Shown piece by piece: positions 1 to 8,222 of a DNA stretch of 64,000 bases. The DNA is taken from contig CAZVMN010000004.1 of the NCBI GenBank assembly GCA_964629015.1, forward strand, positions 200,254 to 264,253. The letters run 5' to 3'. Source of the stretch: Oceanococcus sp964629015. Lineage in GTDB: Bacteria; Pseudomonadota; Gammaproteobacteria; Nevskiales; Oceanococcaceae. A model generated the notes under the pieces. That model made no database searches. It had not been told where the DNA came from and was given only the letters and a program-made list of their open reading frames with translations. The stretch's first letter is position 1. Each line of letters begins with the position of its first letter. A program made the position numbers and the translations under genes.

Positions 1-51
1 CAGCAACACCCAGGCTTCCCGCGCCACATGCAAAAACGTGCTGTATTTCAT
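1..51 (-). CDS. Possible start of an unidentified gene, cut by the window edge
   Basis: An ATG at position 51 on the minus strand opens 17 codons (MKYSTFLHVAREAWVLL) that run off the left edge of the window. It lies just beyond the ilvC terminator and reads in the same direction. No clear ribosome binding site or promoter is visible, and 17 residues are too few to name a family. It may be the N-terminus of a membrane or hydrophobic protein, or chance. Confidence 0.3.
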   Translation of the reverse strand, partial: MKYSTFLHVAREAWVLL

Positions 52-80
52 CGTGTTGGACTGTCTACCCGCGCTGCAAA

Positions 81-110
81 CAAAAAATGGGCTGACAAGT
101 CAGCCCATTT
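81..110 (-). terminator. Rho-independent terminator of ilvHC
   Basis: A perfect 12-bp stem (85-96 paired with 99-110, two-base loop) lies 30 bases after the ilvC stop. Read on the minus strand, the hairpin is followed by a run of T residues, the classic form of an intrinsic terminator. It should end the ilvH-ilvC transcript. Confidence 0.85.
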
Positions 111-140
111 GCTCATTGTGTGCTCAACGCGTGCCGGCGA

Positions 141-1160
141 CTAGTTCTTGTCCTTGTCGACCAACTTGTTGGCGGCAATCCAAGGCATCATCGAACGCAG
201 TTTGCTACCCACCTGCTCAATCTGATGCTCGGCCGCATGACGGCGTGACGCTTTCAGCACCGGCTGGCCGGCCTGGTTTTCAGCGATGAATTCGCGAGCA
301 AACTTGCCTTCCTGGATATCGGTCAGGACGCGTTTCATTTCCGCCTTGGTTTCTTCGGTGATGATGCGCGGGCCAGTGCTGATGTCACCGTACTCGGCGG
401 TGTTGGAGATCGAATAGCGCATGTTGGCGATGCCGCCTTCATACATCAGATCAACGATCAATTTGAGCTCGTGCAAGCATTCGAAGTAAGCCATCTCCGG
501 CGCGTAGCCAGCTTCGGTGAGGGTTTCGAAACCGGCTTGAACCAGCGCGCTGGCACCACCACACAGCACCGCTTGCTCACCGAACAAATCGGTTTCGGTC
601 TCTTCGCGGAAGTTGGTTTCGATCACGCCGGCACGACCACCACCGTTGGCCGAGGCATAGGACAAAGCGATATCGCGCGCCTGGCCGGAGGCATCCTGAT
701 GCACGGCGATCAGGCTGGGCACACCGCCGCCCTGGGTGTAGGTCGAACGCACCAGGTGACCCGGGCCCTTCGGCGCAACCATGATCACGTCCAGATCCGC
801 GCGCGGCTGGATCAGTTCAAAATGGATGTTGAAGCCGTGAGCAAAGGCCAGAACAGCGCCCTGCTTCAGGTTGGATTCAATCTGGGTGTACAGCGCCAAC
901 TGATGCTCATCCGGCACCAGAATCATCACCAGGTCACCCTGCTTGACCGCTTCGTCGACAGTTTTCACCGTCAGACCAGCCGCTTCAGCTTTGGCCCAGG
1001 AAGACGAACCTTGACGCAGACCGACGGTCACCGAGACCCCGGATTCCTTCAGGTTGAGGGCATGGGCATGGCCCTGGGAGCCGTAGCCAAGAATCACGAC
1101 CTGGCGGCTCTGGATCAGTGAAAGGTCCGCATCTTTGTCGTAATAGATATTCAAGCTCAT
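141..1160 (-). CDS. ilvC: Ketol-acid reductoisomerase (NADP+)
   Basis: Catalyses the second common step of valine, leucine and isoleucine synthesis: Mg-dependent alkyl migration of acetolactate or acetohydroxybutyrate followed by NADPH reduction. The 339-residue length is that of the short class I enzyme. The N-terminal Rossmann domain carries GYGSQG (about residues 25-30). The C-terminal knotted domain carries the metal-ligand segments DLFGEQ (about 191) and the ECLHELKLIVDLMYEGG segment (about 228-244). The gene follows ilvH by five bases, so the two are cotranscribed, and it ends at a strong terminator. Identification is essentially certain. Confidence 0.98.
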   Translation of the reverse strand: MSLNIYYDKDADLSLIQSRQVVILGYGSQGHAHALNLKESGVSVTVGLRQGSSSWAKAEAAGLTVKTVDEAVKQGDLVMILVPDEHQLALYTQIESNLKQGAVLAFAHGFNIHFELIQPRADLDVIMVAPKGPGHLVRSTYTQGGGVPSLIAVHQDASGQARDIALSYASANGGGRAGVIETNFREETETDLFGEQAVLCGGASALVQAGFETLTEAGYAPEMAYFECLHELKLIVDLMYEGGIANMRYSISNTAEYGDISTGPRIITEETKAEMKRVLTDIQEGKFAREFIAENQAGQPVLKASRRHAAEHQIEQVGSKLRSMMPWIAANKLVDKDKN

Positions 1161-1165
1161 GTGTC

Positions 1166-1666
1166 TTATCCGTGAAGTTTCAGGGTTTGGTTGCCGCAGC
1201 CAATCGCGCTGACGCCGCTGCGCACCAATTCGAGGATTTGACCACTACGGGTCATTTCTGCAACGAAATCATCCAGTTCCGAACCGGTCCCGGTGAATTC
1301 CAAAGTCAGGCTTTGAGGCATGTCGTCGAGCACTTGGGCGCCAAATTTGGCCGCGCGCGCTGCGACCCCTTCGACATCCTCTGCCGCCACATGGAGCTTC
1401 AGCAGCAGGATCTCGCGCTCAATGTGACCGCCTTCGGTCCAGTCCGCCAGATCCACGACATCAACCAGCTTTTTGAGTTGTTTGTTGATCTGCGCGATGA
1501 CCTCATCCGACCCGGTCGTGGTCAGCGTCAAGCGCGAGACTGAAGGCGTCTGGGTCGGCGCTACCGTCAACGACTCGATATTGTACCCACGCGCAGAGAA
1601 CAAACCGGCCACGCGAGACAGCGCACCAGCTTCATTGGACAACAAAACAGAGATGATGTGTCGCAT
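1166..1666 (-). CDS. ilvH: Acetolactate synthase small (regulatory) subunit
   Basis: Regulatory subunit of acetohydroxyacid synthase, 166 residues, which binds the catalytic subunit and confers valine feedback inhibition. It starts with an ACT domain (RHIISVLLSNEAGALSRVAG, residues 2-21, then RGYNIESLTVAPT), followed by the usual C-terminal ALS_ss domain. I chose the ATG at 1666 because the conserved N-terminus begins there; an upstream TTG would add only five residues. It sits directly before ilvC but is divergent from the large subunit gene, which differs from the common ilvI-ilvH-ilvC order. Confidence 0.95.
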   Translation of the reverse strand: MRHIISVLLSNEAGALSRVAGLFSARGYNIESLTVAPTQTPSVSRLTLTTTGSDEVIAQINKQLKKLVDVVDLADWTEGGHIEREILLLKLHVAAEDVEGVAARAAKFGAQVLDDMPQSLTLEFTGTGSELDDFVAEMTRSGQILELVRSGVSAIGCGNQTLKLHG

Positions 1667-1693
1667 CGCAACAAGCGGCAAAAAAGGGGCGCG

Positions 1694-1722
1694 AACATAC
1701 TGCTCAGCGCGCGGAAAATCAA
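1694..1722 (-). promoter_or_regulatory. Putative promoter of ilvHC
   Basis: On the minus strand, TTGATT (1722-1717) and TATGTT (1699-1694) are separated by exactly 17 bases, about 28 bases upstream of the ilvH ATG. Each box matches the sigma-70 consensus at four of six bases. Position and spacing support it; nothing else does. Confidence 0.45.
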
Positions 1723-1810
1723 GCTGAGGACAGGTCTTAAACGCTGAAGCCGGCCACCGTCATGCGCGGACTTGGGCACAAAAGCCTTTATCTGCCGATC
1801 GAAAATTCAT

Positions 1811-1816
1811 TAGAAT
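1811..1816 (+). promoter_or_regulatory. Putative -10 box for ilvI
   Basis: TAGAAT matches the -10 consensus at five of six bases and lies 22 bases before the preferred ilvI start at 1839. Because it overlaps the upstream in-frame ATG at 1815, it argues that this ATG is not the translation start. The -35 region is poor (TTATCT at 17-base spacing). Confidence 0.4.
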
Positions 1817-1838
1817 GCGCGGTTCTGTGCAGCGCAAC

Positions 1839-3704
1839 ATGAAAATCCCCATGACCGAAGATTTTGGCCCCGAGGCCGCTCCTAAGCATCCCCTGTCCGG
1901 CACCCAGATGACGGGCGCAGAAATCGTAGTACAGGTGCTTGCGGATGAAGGCGTCGATACGATTTTCGGTTACAGCGGCGGCGCCATTTTGCCCAGCTAC
2001 GACGCCATTTTCCGCTACAACAGCGACAACCGCCGAGCAGACGGTAGCGACCCCATGCCGTTGATCGTGCCAGCCAATGAGCAAGGCGCAGGCTTCATGG
2101 CGGCCGGTTACGCCCGGGCCAGCGGCAAGGTGGGCGTAGCCCTGGTGACCTCCGGCCCCGGCGCAACCAACACCGTGACCCCTGTTCGCGACTGCATGGC
2201 CGACTCCATTCCGATCGTGGTCATCTGCGGCCAGGTCGCCACCGGCGCCATCGGCACCGACGGTTTCCAGGAAGCGCCGGTCTCGAACATCATGGGCGCG
2301 GCAGCCAAGCATGTGTTTCTGGTCACCGATCCCACGCGCCTGGAAGAAACCATGCGCACCGCATTTGAGATCGCCCGCACTGGTCGCCCTGGCCCCGTGG
2401 TGATCGACATACCCAAAGACGTTCAGAACTGGGAAGGCGAATACAAAGGTTCCGGTTGTCTGCCCGTGCCTGGCTACCGCCAGCGCATGAACGCGGTAAG
2501 CCGCAACAAACTGTCGCAACTGGAATGCGTGCGCTTCTTCGACATGCTCAAAGAATCGCGCCGCCCGCTGATTTACGCCGGTGGCGGCGTCATCAACGGC
2601 CAAGCATCGGCCGAATTGACCACACTGGCACGGGAACTCAAGATCCCGGTGGTCACCACCCTGATGGGTCTGGGCGCTTACGACACCACCGATGAGCTGT
2701 GCATGCACATGCTCGGTATGCACGGCACGGCCTACGCCAACTACGCTGTCGACGATTGTGATTTCCTGATTGCCGTCGGCGCACGTTTTGACGATCGCGT
2801 GGCGGGCAATCCGGATGATTTTGCCGCCAATGCGCGCCATATCGCCCACTTCGACATCGACCATTCGGAAATCGACAAGGTCAAAGCCAGCGACTGGCAC
2901 CACGTCGGCATTCTGAAAAATGCCTTGCAGGTCCTGGTCGAATACGCACGCAAGAATCCGTTACCGCATGATTTTGGCGAGTGGACCGAGCACCTCAAAG
3001 CCCTCAAAGCGGCTCACCCCATGGCTTATAAACCGGACGGTGATGACATCCAGCCGCAGCATGTGATCGAAGAAATCAACAAGATCACCAAAGGCGAAGC
3101 CATCATCAGCACCGGGGTGGGCCAGCATCAAATGTGGGCCGCACAGTTCTTTGATTTCCGTGAGCCGCGCTTGTGGTTAACCTCCGGCAGCATGGGCACC
3201 ATGGGCTTCGGCCTACCCGCGGCAATCGGCGCGCAGTTCGCCCAGCGCGATCGTCTGGTCATCGATATTGATGGCGATGCATCGATTCGCATGAACATTG
3301 GCGAGCTGGAAACGGCAACCACTTATGGCCTGCCGGTCAAAGTCGTGGTGCTAAACAACATCGGCGACGGCATGGTGCGTCAATGGCAGAAATTGTTCTT
3401 CAAGAGCCGCTTCTCAGCCACCGACAAATCACTGCACAAGAAGGATTTCGTCAAGTCGGCCGAAGCCGACGGTTACGAATGGGCCAAGCGTGTCGATAAC
3501 AAGGCCGAGCTGGCGTCCGTGGTGGCTGAATTCCTTGCTTTCGAAGGCCCCGCGTTTCTTGAGGTGATTATTGACCGCGATGCCGGTGTTTACCCGATGG
3601 TTGGCCCAGGCATGAGTTACCGTCAGATGATCACCGGTGACTACATCCCGAATCGCTACGACAATGCGGCCAACGAGGATGTCGACGCCTCAGGCATGTT
3701 CTGA
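1839..3704 (+). CDS. ilvI: Acetolactate synthase large (catalytic) subunit
   Basis: Thiamine diphosphate enzyme that condenses two pyruvates, or pyruvate with 2-oxobutyrate, at the branch to valine/leucine and isoleucine. About 621 residues, somewhat longer than E. coli IlvI because of an N-terminal extension and a C-terminal tail. The cofactor glutamate is in VPANEQGAGF (about residue 80). The ThDP/Mg motif GDGDASIRMN (about 475-485) is followed by NNIGDGMVRQWQ. The start at 1839 is preferred because the ATG at 1815 lies inside a likely -10 box; 1851 is another option. It is transcribed away from ilvHC. Its stop overlaps the start of the phospholipase gene (TGATG). Confidence 0.96.
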   Translation: MKIPMTEDFGPEAAPKHPLSGTQMTGAEIVVQVLADEGVDTIFGYSGGAILPSYDAIFRYNSDNRRADGSDPMPLIVPANEQGAGFMAAGYARASGKVGVALVTSGPGATNTVTPVRDCMADSIPIVVICGQVATGAIGTDGFQEAPVSNIMGAAAKHVFLVTDPTRLEETMRTAFEIARTGRPGPVVIDIPKDVQNWEGEYKGSGCLPVPGYRQRMNAVSRNKLSQLECVRFFDMLKESRRPLIYAGGGVINGQASAELTTLARELKIPVVTTLMGLGAYDTTDELCMHMLGMHGTAYANYAVDDCDFLIAVGARFDDRVAGNPDDFAANARHIAHFDIDHSEIDKVKASDWHHVGILKNALQVLVEYARKNPLPHDFGEWTEHLKALKAAHPMAYKPDGDDIQPQHVIEEINKITKGEAIISTGVGQHQMWAAQFFDFREPRLWLTSGSMGTMGFGLPAAIGAQFAQRDRLVIDIDGDASIRMNIGELETATTYGLPVKVVVLNNIGDGMVRQWQKLFFKSRFSATDKSLHKKDFVKSAEADGYEWAKRVDNKAELASVVAEFLAFEGPAFLEVIIDRDAGVYPMVGPGMSYRQMITGDYIPNRYDNAANEDVDASGMF

Positions 3705-4654
3705 TGTCGCGCCGCTGGGGCTGCATCAGACATGCCGCCGTGGGTGGCTTGTTGGCTTTCATGCCCTGGTCATTGGCGCTTGCCGAGCAGACACCATCGG
3801 AAAACTCGGAAAATGAAAGTGCCTCCGCGGTCGAACAGGAAGCTGAGGCGCTGCCACAGGCGCAACGCCGTGATCTGGAGCTGTCGGCGCGACGTAACCC
3901 TTACGCGATCTCCCCGCACAAACCCAATTTCCTGCTGCCGGTGAGTTGGTCACGACGCACTCACGGCGCCCCGTTCAACATCGCCAACAACGAACTGCAG
4001 AACTTTGAAGTCAAGTTCCAACTGAGCTTCAAAGTCGCCATCTGGGAAGAGCCGCTGTCGTTGCCACTAGACGTCTACTTCGCCTACACCGGACGCTCGT
4101 TCTGGCAGGCCTACAACAGCGACAAGTCGTCGCCATTTCGTGATACCAACCACGAACCCGAGGCCTTTGTCTCAACCTTCGGCAACTGGCAGCTCGGCGC
4201 TTTGAAAGACATCAATCTGCGCGCCGGCTTCAGCCATCAATCAAATGGCCAGCCATTGCCTTTGTCACGCAGCTGGAACCGCATTTATGCGGGTGTGGAA
4301 GCGCGCTGGCGGCGCTTTTTCCTCGACGCCGTGTTGTGGGACCGCTTGCCGGAAGACCCCAAAGATGGGCCAGACGATCCCAAGGGCGACGACAACCCAG
4401 ACATCGAACGCTACATCGGCAATGCTCAGTTTTCGGTCGGCTGGGTGATCGATAACAAAACCGTGCGCGTCACATTGCGCAACAATCTGCGCTCAGAAAA
4501 TCGCGGCGCACTCACCGCCGCCTTCACCTACCCGATCAATACCCGGCTCAAGGGCTATGTGGAGTTTTTCACCGGGTACGGTGAAACCCTGATCGACTAC
4601 AACCACAGTAACGAACGGCTGGGTGTCGGCATTGCCCTGAGCGATTGGCCCTAG
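3704..4654 (+). CDS. pldA: Outer membrane phospholipase A
   Basis: Integral outer-membrane phospholipase (A1/A2 activity) that hydrolyses phospholipids misplaced in the outer leaflet. The 316-residue precursor has a signal peptide (about 1-27, ending ALA) and an acidic, Glu-rich linker. The barrel domain begins near NPYAISPHKPNFLLP. The active-site region GFSHQSNGQ (about 174-182) holds the His and Ser, and SRSWNR downstream supplies the Asn of the Ser-His-Asn triad. The start codon overlaps the ilvI stop by one base, so it is probably translationally coupled to ilvI, an unusual partner for this family. Confidence 0.92.
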   Translation: MSRRWGCIRHAAVGGLLAFMPWSLALAEQTPSENSENESASAVEQEAEALPQAQRRDLELSARRNPYAISPHKPNFLLPVSWSRRTHGAPFNIANNELQNFEVKFQLSFKVAIWEEPLSLPLDVYFAYTGRSFWQAYNSDKSSPFRDTNHEPEAFVSTFGNWQLGALKDINLRAGFSHQSNGQPLPLSRSWNRIYAGVEARWRRFFLDAVLWDRLPEDPKDGPDDPKGDDNPDIERYIGNAQFSVGWVIDNKTVRVTLRNNLRSENRGALTAAFTYPINTRLKGYVEFFTGYGETLIDYNHSNERLGVGIALSDWP

Positions 4655-4668
4655 GCCAACCGCTTGTC

Positions 4669-5124
4669 TCAGCGTCGGGCGCGGAAAAAATCGCGCAGCA
4701 GCGTGGCACATTCCTCTTCGCACACGCCGGCGGTCAGTTCGACCGCGTGATTCAAGCGCGGCGCGCTCAGCACGTCGTAAACCGAGCCCGCCGCCCCGGC
4801 TTTCGGATCCGGCGCGCCGTAAACGACCCGGGCAACGCGTGACTGCACGATGGCCCCAGCGCACATCACGCAAGGTTCCAGCGTCACATACAAGGTCAGT
4901 CCGGGAAGACGGTAATTGCCCAGCGCCTGCCCGGCGTTGCGTAAGGCGACAATCTCCGCATGGGCGGTGCAATCATGGGCGCTGATCGGCTGATTGTGAC
5001 CGCTGGCGATCAACGCATCGTCACGCACCAGCAAGGCGCCGACCGGTACCTCACCGAGGCCTTGTGCGACACGGGCCTGCTCCAGCGCCCGCGCCATCCA
5101 CGCCTGATCCTGCTCTATTCCCAC
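4669..5124 (-). CDS. tadA: tRNA-specific adenosine deaminase
   Basis: Deaminates the wobble adenosine of tRNA-Arg(ACG) to inosine. The 151-residue protein has the zinc-dependent deaminase signature: H55-A-E57 for zinc and proton transfer, and P84-C85-V-M-C88. The GTG start at 5124 overlaps the end of guaA by ten bases, so the gene is likely translated from the guaBA transcript. An internal ATG (residue 10) would cut away a segment that is usually conserved, so the GTG is preferred. The gene converges on pldA, with 14 bases between the stops. Confidence 0.95.
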   Translation of the reverse strand: MGIEQDQAWMARALEQARVAQGLGEVPVGALLVRDDALIASGHNQPISAHDCTAHAEIVALRNAGQALGNYRLPGLTLYVTLEPCVMCAGAIVQSRVARVVYGAPDPKAGAAGSVYDVLSAPRLNHAVELTAGVCEEECATLLRDFFRARR

Positions 5125-6689
5125 TCAATGGTGGCCGGCGGCTTGCCAGACACGTCGTAGACCACACGGCTGACGCCGGGGATTTCATTCACGATGCGAC
5201 GTGACACTTTGTCGAGGAATTCGTAGGGCAAATGCGCCCAACGCGCAGTCATGAAGTCAATGGTCTCCACCGCGCGCAGCGCAATCACCGGCGCATAACG
5301 CCGTCCATCACCGGTCACTCCCACGGATTTCACCGGCAACCACACCGCAAAGGCCTGACTGACCTGATCGTACAAGCCGGCGGCGCGCAGCTCACTGATG
5401 AAGATGTCATCGGCGATGCGCAGTGTGTCGGCAGCGGCGGGATCGACCTCACCCAGCATGCGCACGGCCAGGCCCGGGCCGGGGAACGGATGGCGGAACA
5501 CCGACTCACGCGGCAACCCCAACTCCAAACCCAGACGCCGAACTTCGTCTTTAAACAGCTCACGCAAGGGTTCGACCAGCTTCAGCTTCATATGCTCGGG
5601 CAAGCCGCCGACATTGTGATGCGATTTGATCACATGGGCTTTGCCGGTGCTCGCACCGGCGGATTCGATCACGTCCGGGTAAATGGTGCCCTGCGCCAGC
5701 CACTTGACCTCGCGCAACTTGGCCGCCTCTTCGTCGAACACCTCAATGAACAGACGCCCGATGATCTTACGCTTGGCTTCAGGATCGCTTTCACCGGCCA
5801 ATGCCGTCATGAAGCGATCCTGAGCATTCACCCGGATCACATTGACGCCCAAATGGTCGGCAAAGGTTTTCATCACCTGATCGCCTTCATTCAGGCGTAA
5901 CAGGCCATTGTCGACGAACACGCAAACCAGCTGATCGCCCACCGCTTTGTGCAGCAGCGCCGCCACCACCGACGAATCCACTCCACCCGACAAAGCCAGC
6001 AGCACTTTGTCGCCACCCACCTGTTCCCGCACCCGCGCGATCGCATCATGGATGATATTGCCGGGCGTCCAGGCACTGCCGCAGCCACAGATGTCATGCA
6101 GGAACCGGCCAAGCACACGATGCCCCTGCGCGGTATGTGTGACTTCCGGATGAAACTGCACGCCGTATATGCCGCGTGACTCATCCGCCATGCCTGCAAT
6201 CGGCACATCACCGGTGCTGGCCATCAGCTTGAAACCGTCGGGCATCGCGGTCACGCGATCGCCGTGACTCATCCAAACATCGAGCAGCCCATGGCCCTCA
6301 TCATTGACCCGATCTTCAATGTCGCGCAGCAAAGCGGTATGGCCGCGGGCGCGAAGCTCGGCATATCCGAACTCCTGCGTGTGGCCACCTTCCACGCATC
6401 CGCCCAGCGATTGCGCCAACAGCTGCATGCCGTAGCAAATGCCCAGCACCGGCACCTCGGCCGCCAGCACAGGTTCCGGTAAGCACGGTGCGTTATCCGC
6501 GGTCACCGATTCCGGGCCACCGGATAAAATGATGCCGCGCGCCCGAAAGTCACTGATCATCGCCGGGTCGACATCCCACGGCAGAATTTCACAGTAGACC
6601 CCTGCTTCTCGAACCCGCCGGGCGATCAACTGGGTGTATTGAGAGCCGTAATCCAGGATCAGGATTCGGTCAGCATGAATATCCAGCAT
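5115..6689 (-). CDS. guaA: GMP synthase (glutamine-hydrolysing)
   Basis: Converts XMP to GMP using ATP and glutamine. The 524-residue length is normal. The class I amidotransferase domain comes first, with nucleophile C85 in GICYGMQL and the His/Glu of FHPEV near residue 180. The ATP pyrophosphatase domain has the P-loop SGGVDSS near 235, and the C-terminal dimerisation domain ends in the typical TIEWE. It follows guaB by 21 bases in the same direction, forming a guaB-guaA-tadA unit. Confidence 0.98.
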   Translation of the reverse strand: MLDIHADRILILDYGSQYTQLIARRVREAGVYCEILPWDVDPAMISDFRARGIILSGGPESVTADNAPCLPEPVLAAEVPVLGICYGMQLLAQSLGGCVEGGHTQEFGYAELRARGHTALLRDIEDRVNDEGHGLLDVWMSHGDRVTAMPDGFKLMASTGDVPIAGMADESRGIYGVQFHPEVTHTAQGHRVLGRFLHDICGCGSAWTPGNIIHDAIARVREQVGGDKVLLALSGGVDSSVVAALLHKAVGDQLVCVFVDNGLLRLNEGDQVMKTFADHLGVNVIRVNAQDRFMTALAGESDPEAKRKIIGRLFIEVFDEEAAKLREVKWLAQGTIYPDVIESAGASTGKAHVIKSHHNVGGLPEHMKLKLVEPLRELFKDEVRRLGLELGLPRESVFRHPFPGPGLAVRMLGEVDPAAADTLRIADDIFISELRAAGLYDQVSQAFAVWLPVKSVGVTGDGRRYAPVIALRAVETIDFMTARWAHLPYEFLDKVSRRIVNEIPGVSRVVYDVSGKPPATIEWE

Positions 6690-6710
6690 CGGTGTACTCG
6701 GTTTGGCGGC

Positions 6711-8180
6711 TTAGGATTCGGTGCGGTAGTTGGGTGCTTCCTTGGTGATGGAAACATCATGTACGTGGCTTTCGCGAACACCGGCACTGGTGATGCGCAC
6801 GAACTCGGCCCGCGTGCGCATGTCATGAATGCCAGCACAGCCGGTGTAGCCCATCGAAGCACGCAGACCACCCAGCAGCTGATGAATAATCGCTGACAAC
6901 CCACCTTTGTAGGGCACACGACCTTCGATACCTTCGGGCACCAACTTTTCCACCTCGGCTGTGGTGTCCTGGAAGTAACGATCCTTGGAGCCTTCAGTCT
7001 GCGACATCGCGCCCATGGAACCCATGCCGCGATACGACTTGTATGAGCGCCCCTGATACAGCTCAACTTCACCCGGTGCCTCACGCGTGCCGGCAAGCAG
7101 GCTGCCGACCATAACGCTGTAGGCGCCCGCAGCGATCGCTTTGGACACATCTCCGGAGTAGCGCACACCGCCGTCAGCGATCAACGGGATACCGCGACCT
7201 TCCAAAGCCTGCGCCACATTGCTGATAGCGGAAATCTGCGGGACGCCGACACCGGCGACAATGCGCGTGGTGCAGATCGAACCGGGACCGATGCCCACTT
7301 TAACGGCATCAGCGCCAGCATCAGCCAGTGCAATGGCCGCATCACCGGTTGCGATGTTGCCGCCAATCACCTGAAGCTCGGGATAGGTTTTCTTGACCCA
7401 GGCCACCCGGTCGATCACGCCCTTGGAATGGCCATGGGCGGTATCCACCACGATGACATCAACACCCGCTTCAACCAAGGCGGCCACGCGCTCTTCCGTG
7501 CCTGCGCCGGTACCAACCGCGGCGCCGACCAGCAAGCGCTCTCGCGCGTCCTTGCTCGCATGCGGGAAATCGGTCGATTTCTGAATGTCCTTGACCGTGA
7601 TCATGCCGCGCAGCTTGAAGTCGTCATTGACCACCAACACTTTCTCAATACGGTGTTGATGCAACAGTTCCTGCACTTCTTCCTTGCTCGCGCCTTCCTT
7701 GACCGTCACCAAGCGTGATTTCGGCGTCATCACTTCGGTAACCGGTTTGCTGTAGCCGGTCTCGAATCGCAAATCGCGACTGGTCACGATACCGACCAGC
7801 TCATCGCCATCCACAACCGGCACACCCGAAATGCTGTTGGAGCGCGTCAGCTCGATCACATCGGCGATGGTCGCGTTCGGCGCCACGGTGATGGGGTCAG
7901 TGATCACACCGGCCTCGAATTTCTTGACCATGCGCACTTCGGCGGCGTGACGCTCAATCGACATGTTCTTGTGAATGATGCCGATCCCCCCTTCCTGCGC
8001 CAGTGCGATAGCCAAGCGCCCTTCAGTGACGGTATCCATGGCCGCCGAAATCAGCGGAATGTTGAGCCGCAAATCGCGGGTCAATTGGGTACTCAGGTCG
8101 ACCTGGCGCGGCAGCACTTCGGAGTACGCGGGCACCAACAGGACATCATCAAAGGTCAAGGCTTCCTGTTGTAGTCGCAT
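6711..8180 (-). CDS. guaB: Inosine-5'-monophosphate dehydrogenase
   Basis: NAD-dependent oxidation of IMP to XMP, the committed step to guanine nucleotides. From the ATG at 8180 the protein has 489 residues and begins MRLQQEALTFDDVLLVPAYS, as in other bacterial enzymes; a longer in-frame reading to 8252 has no support. Two CBS domains lie between about 95 and 205 and are inserted in the TIM barrel. The catalytic loop GPGSICTTR (about 300-309) contains the nucleophilic cysteine. A GGGAG ribosome binding site lies just before the ATG. It is first in guaB-guaA-tadA and divergent from xseA, as in E. coli. Confidence 0.98.
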   Translation of the reverse strand: MRLQQEALTFDDVLLVPAYSEVLPRQVDLSTQLTRDLRLNIPLISAAMDTVTEGRLAIALAQEGGIGIIHKNMSIERHAAEVRMVKKFEAGVITDPITVAPNATIADVIELTRSNSISGVPVVDGDELVGIVTSRDLRFETGYSKPVTEVMTPKSRLVTVKEGASKEEVQELLHQHRIEKVLVVNDDFKLRGMITVKDIQKSTDFPHASKDARERLLVGAAVGTGAGTEERVAALVEAGVDVIVVDTAHGHSKGVIDRVAWVKKTYPELQVIGGNIATGDAAIALADAGADAVKVGIGPGSICTTRIVAGVGVPQISAISNVAQALEGRGIPLIADGGVRYSGDVSKAIAAGAYSVMVGSLLAGTREAPGEVELYQGRSYKSYRGMGSMGAMSQTEGSKDRYFQDTTAEVEKLVPEGIEGRVPYKGGLSAIIHQLLGGLRASMGYTGCAGIHDMRTRAEFVRITSAGVRESHVHDVSITKEAPNYRTES

Positions 8181-8210
8181 ACTCAGCTCCCGAATCAGAT
8201 AAAGCCCGAT

Positions 8211-8216
8211 AGTATA
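8211..8216 (-). promoter_or_regulatory. Putative -10 box of guaBA
   Basis: Minus-strand TATACT, a five-of-six match to the -10 consensus, lies 31 bases before the guaB ATG inside the 42-base gap to xseA. The -35 element would fall inside the xseA coding region and is poor. Confidence 0.4.
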
Positions 8217-8222
8217 CGCCGC

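Noticed and set aside
1788..2903. 371-codon open frame on the minus strand
   Set aside because: Shadow of ilvI with no recognisable domain and skewed His/Gly/Val composition.
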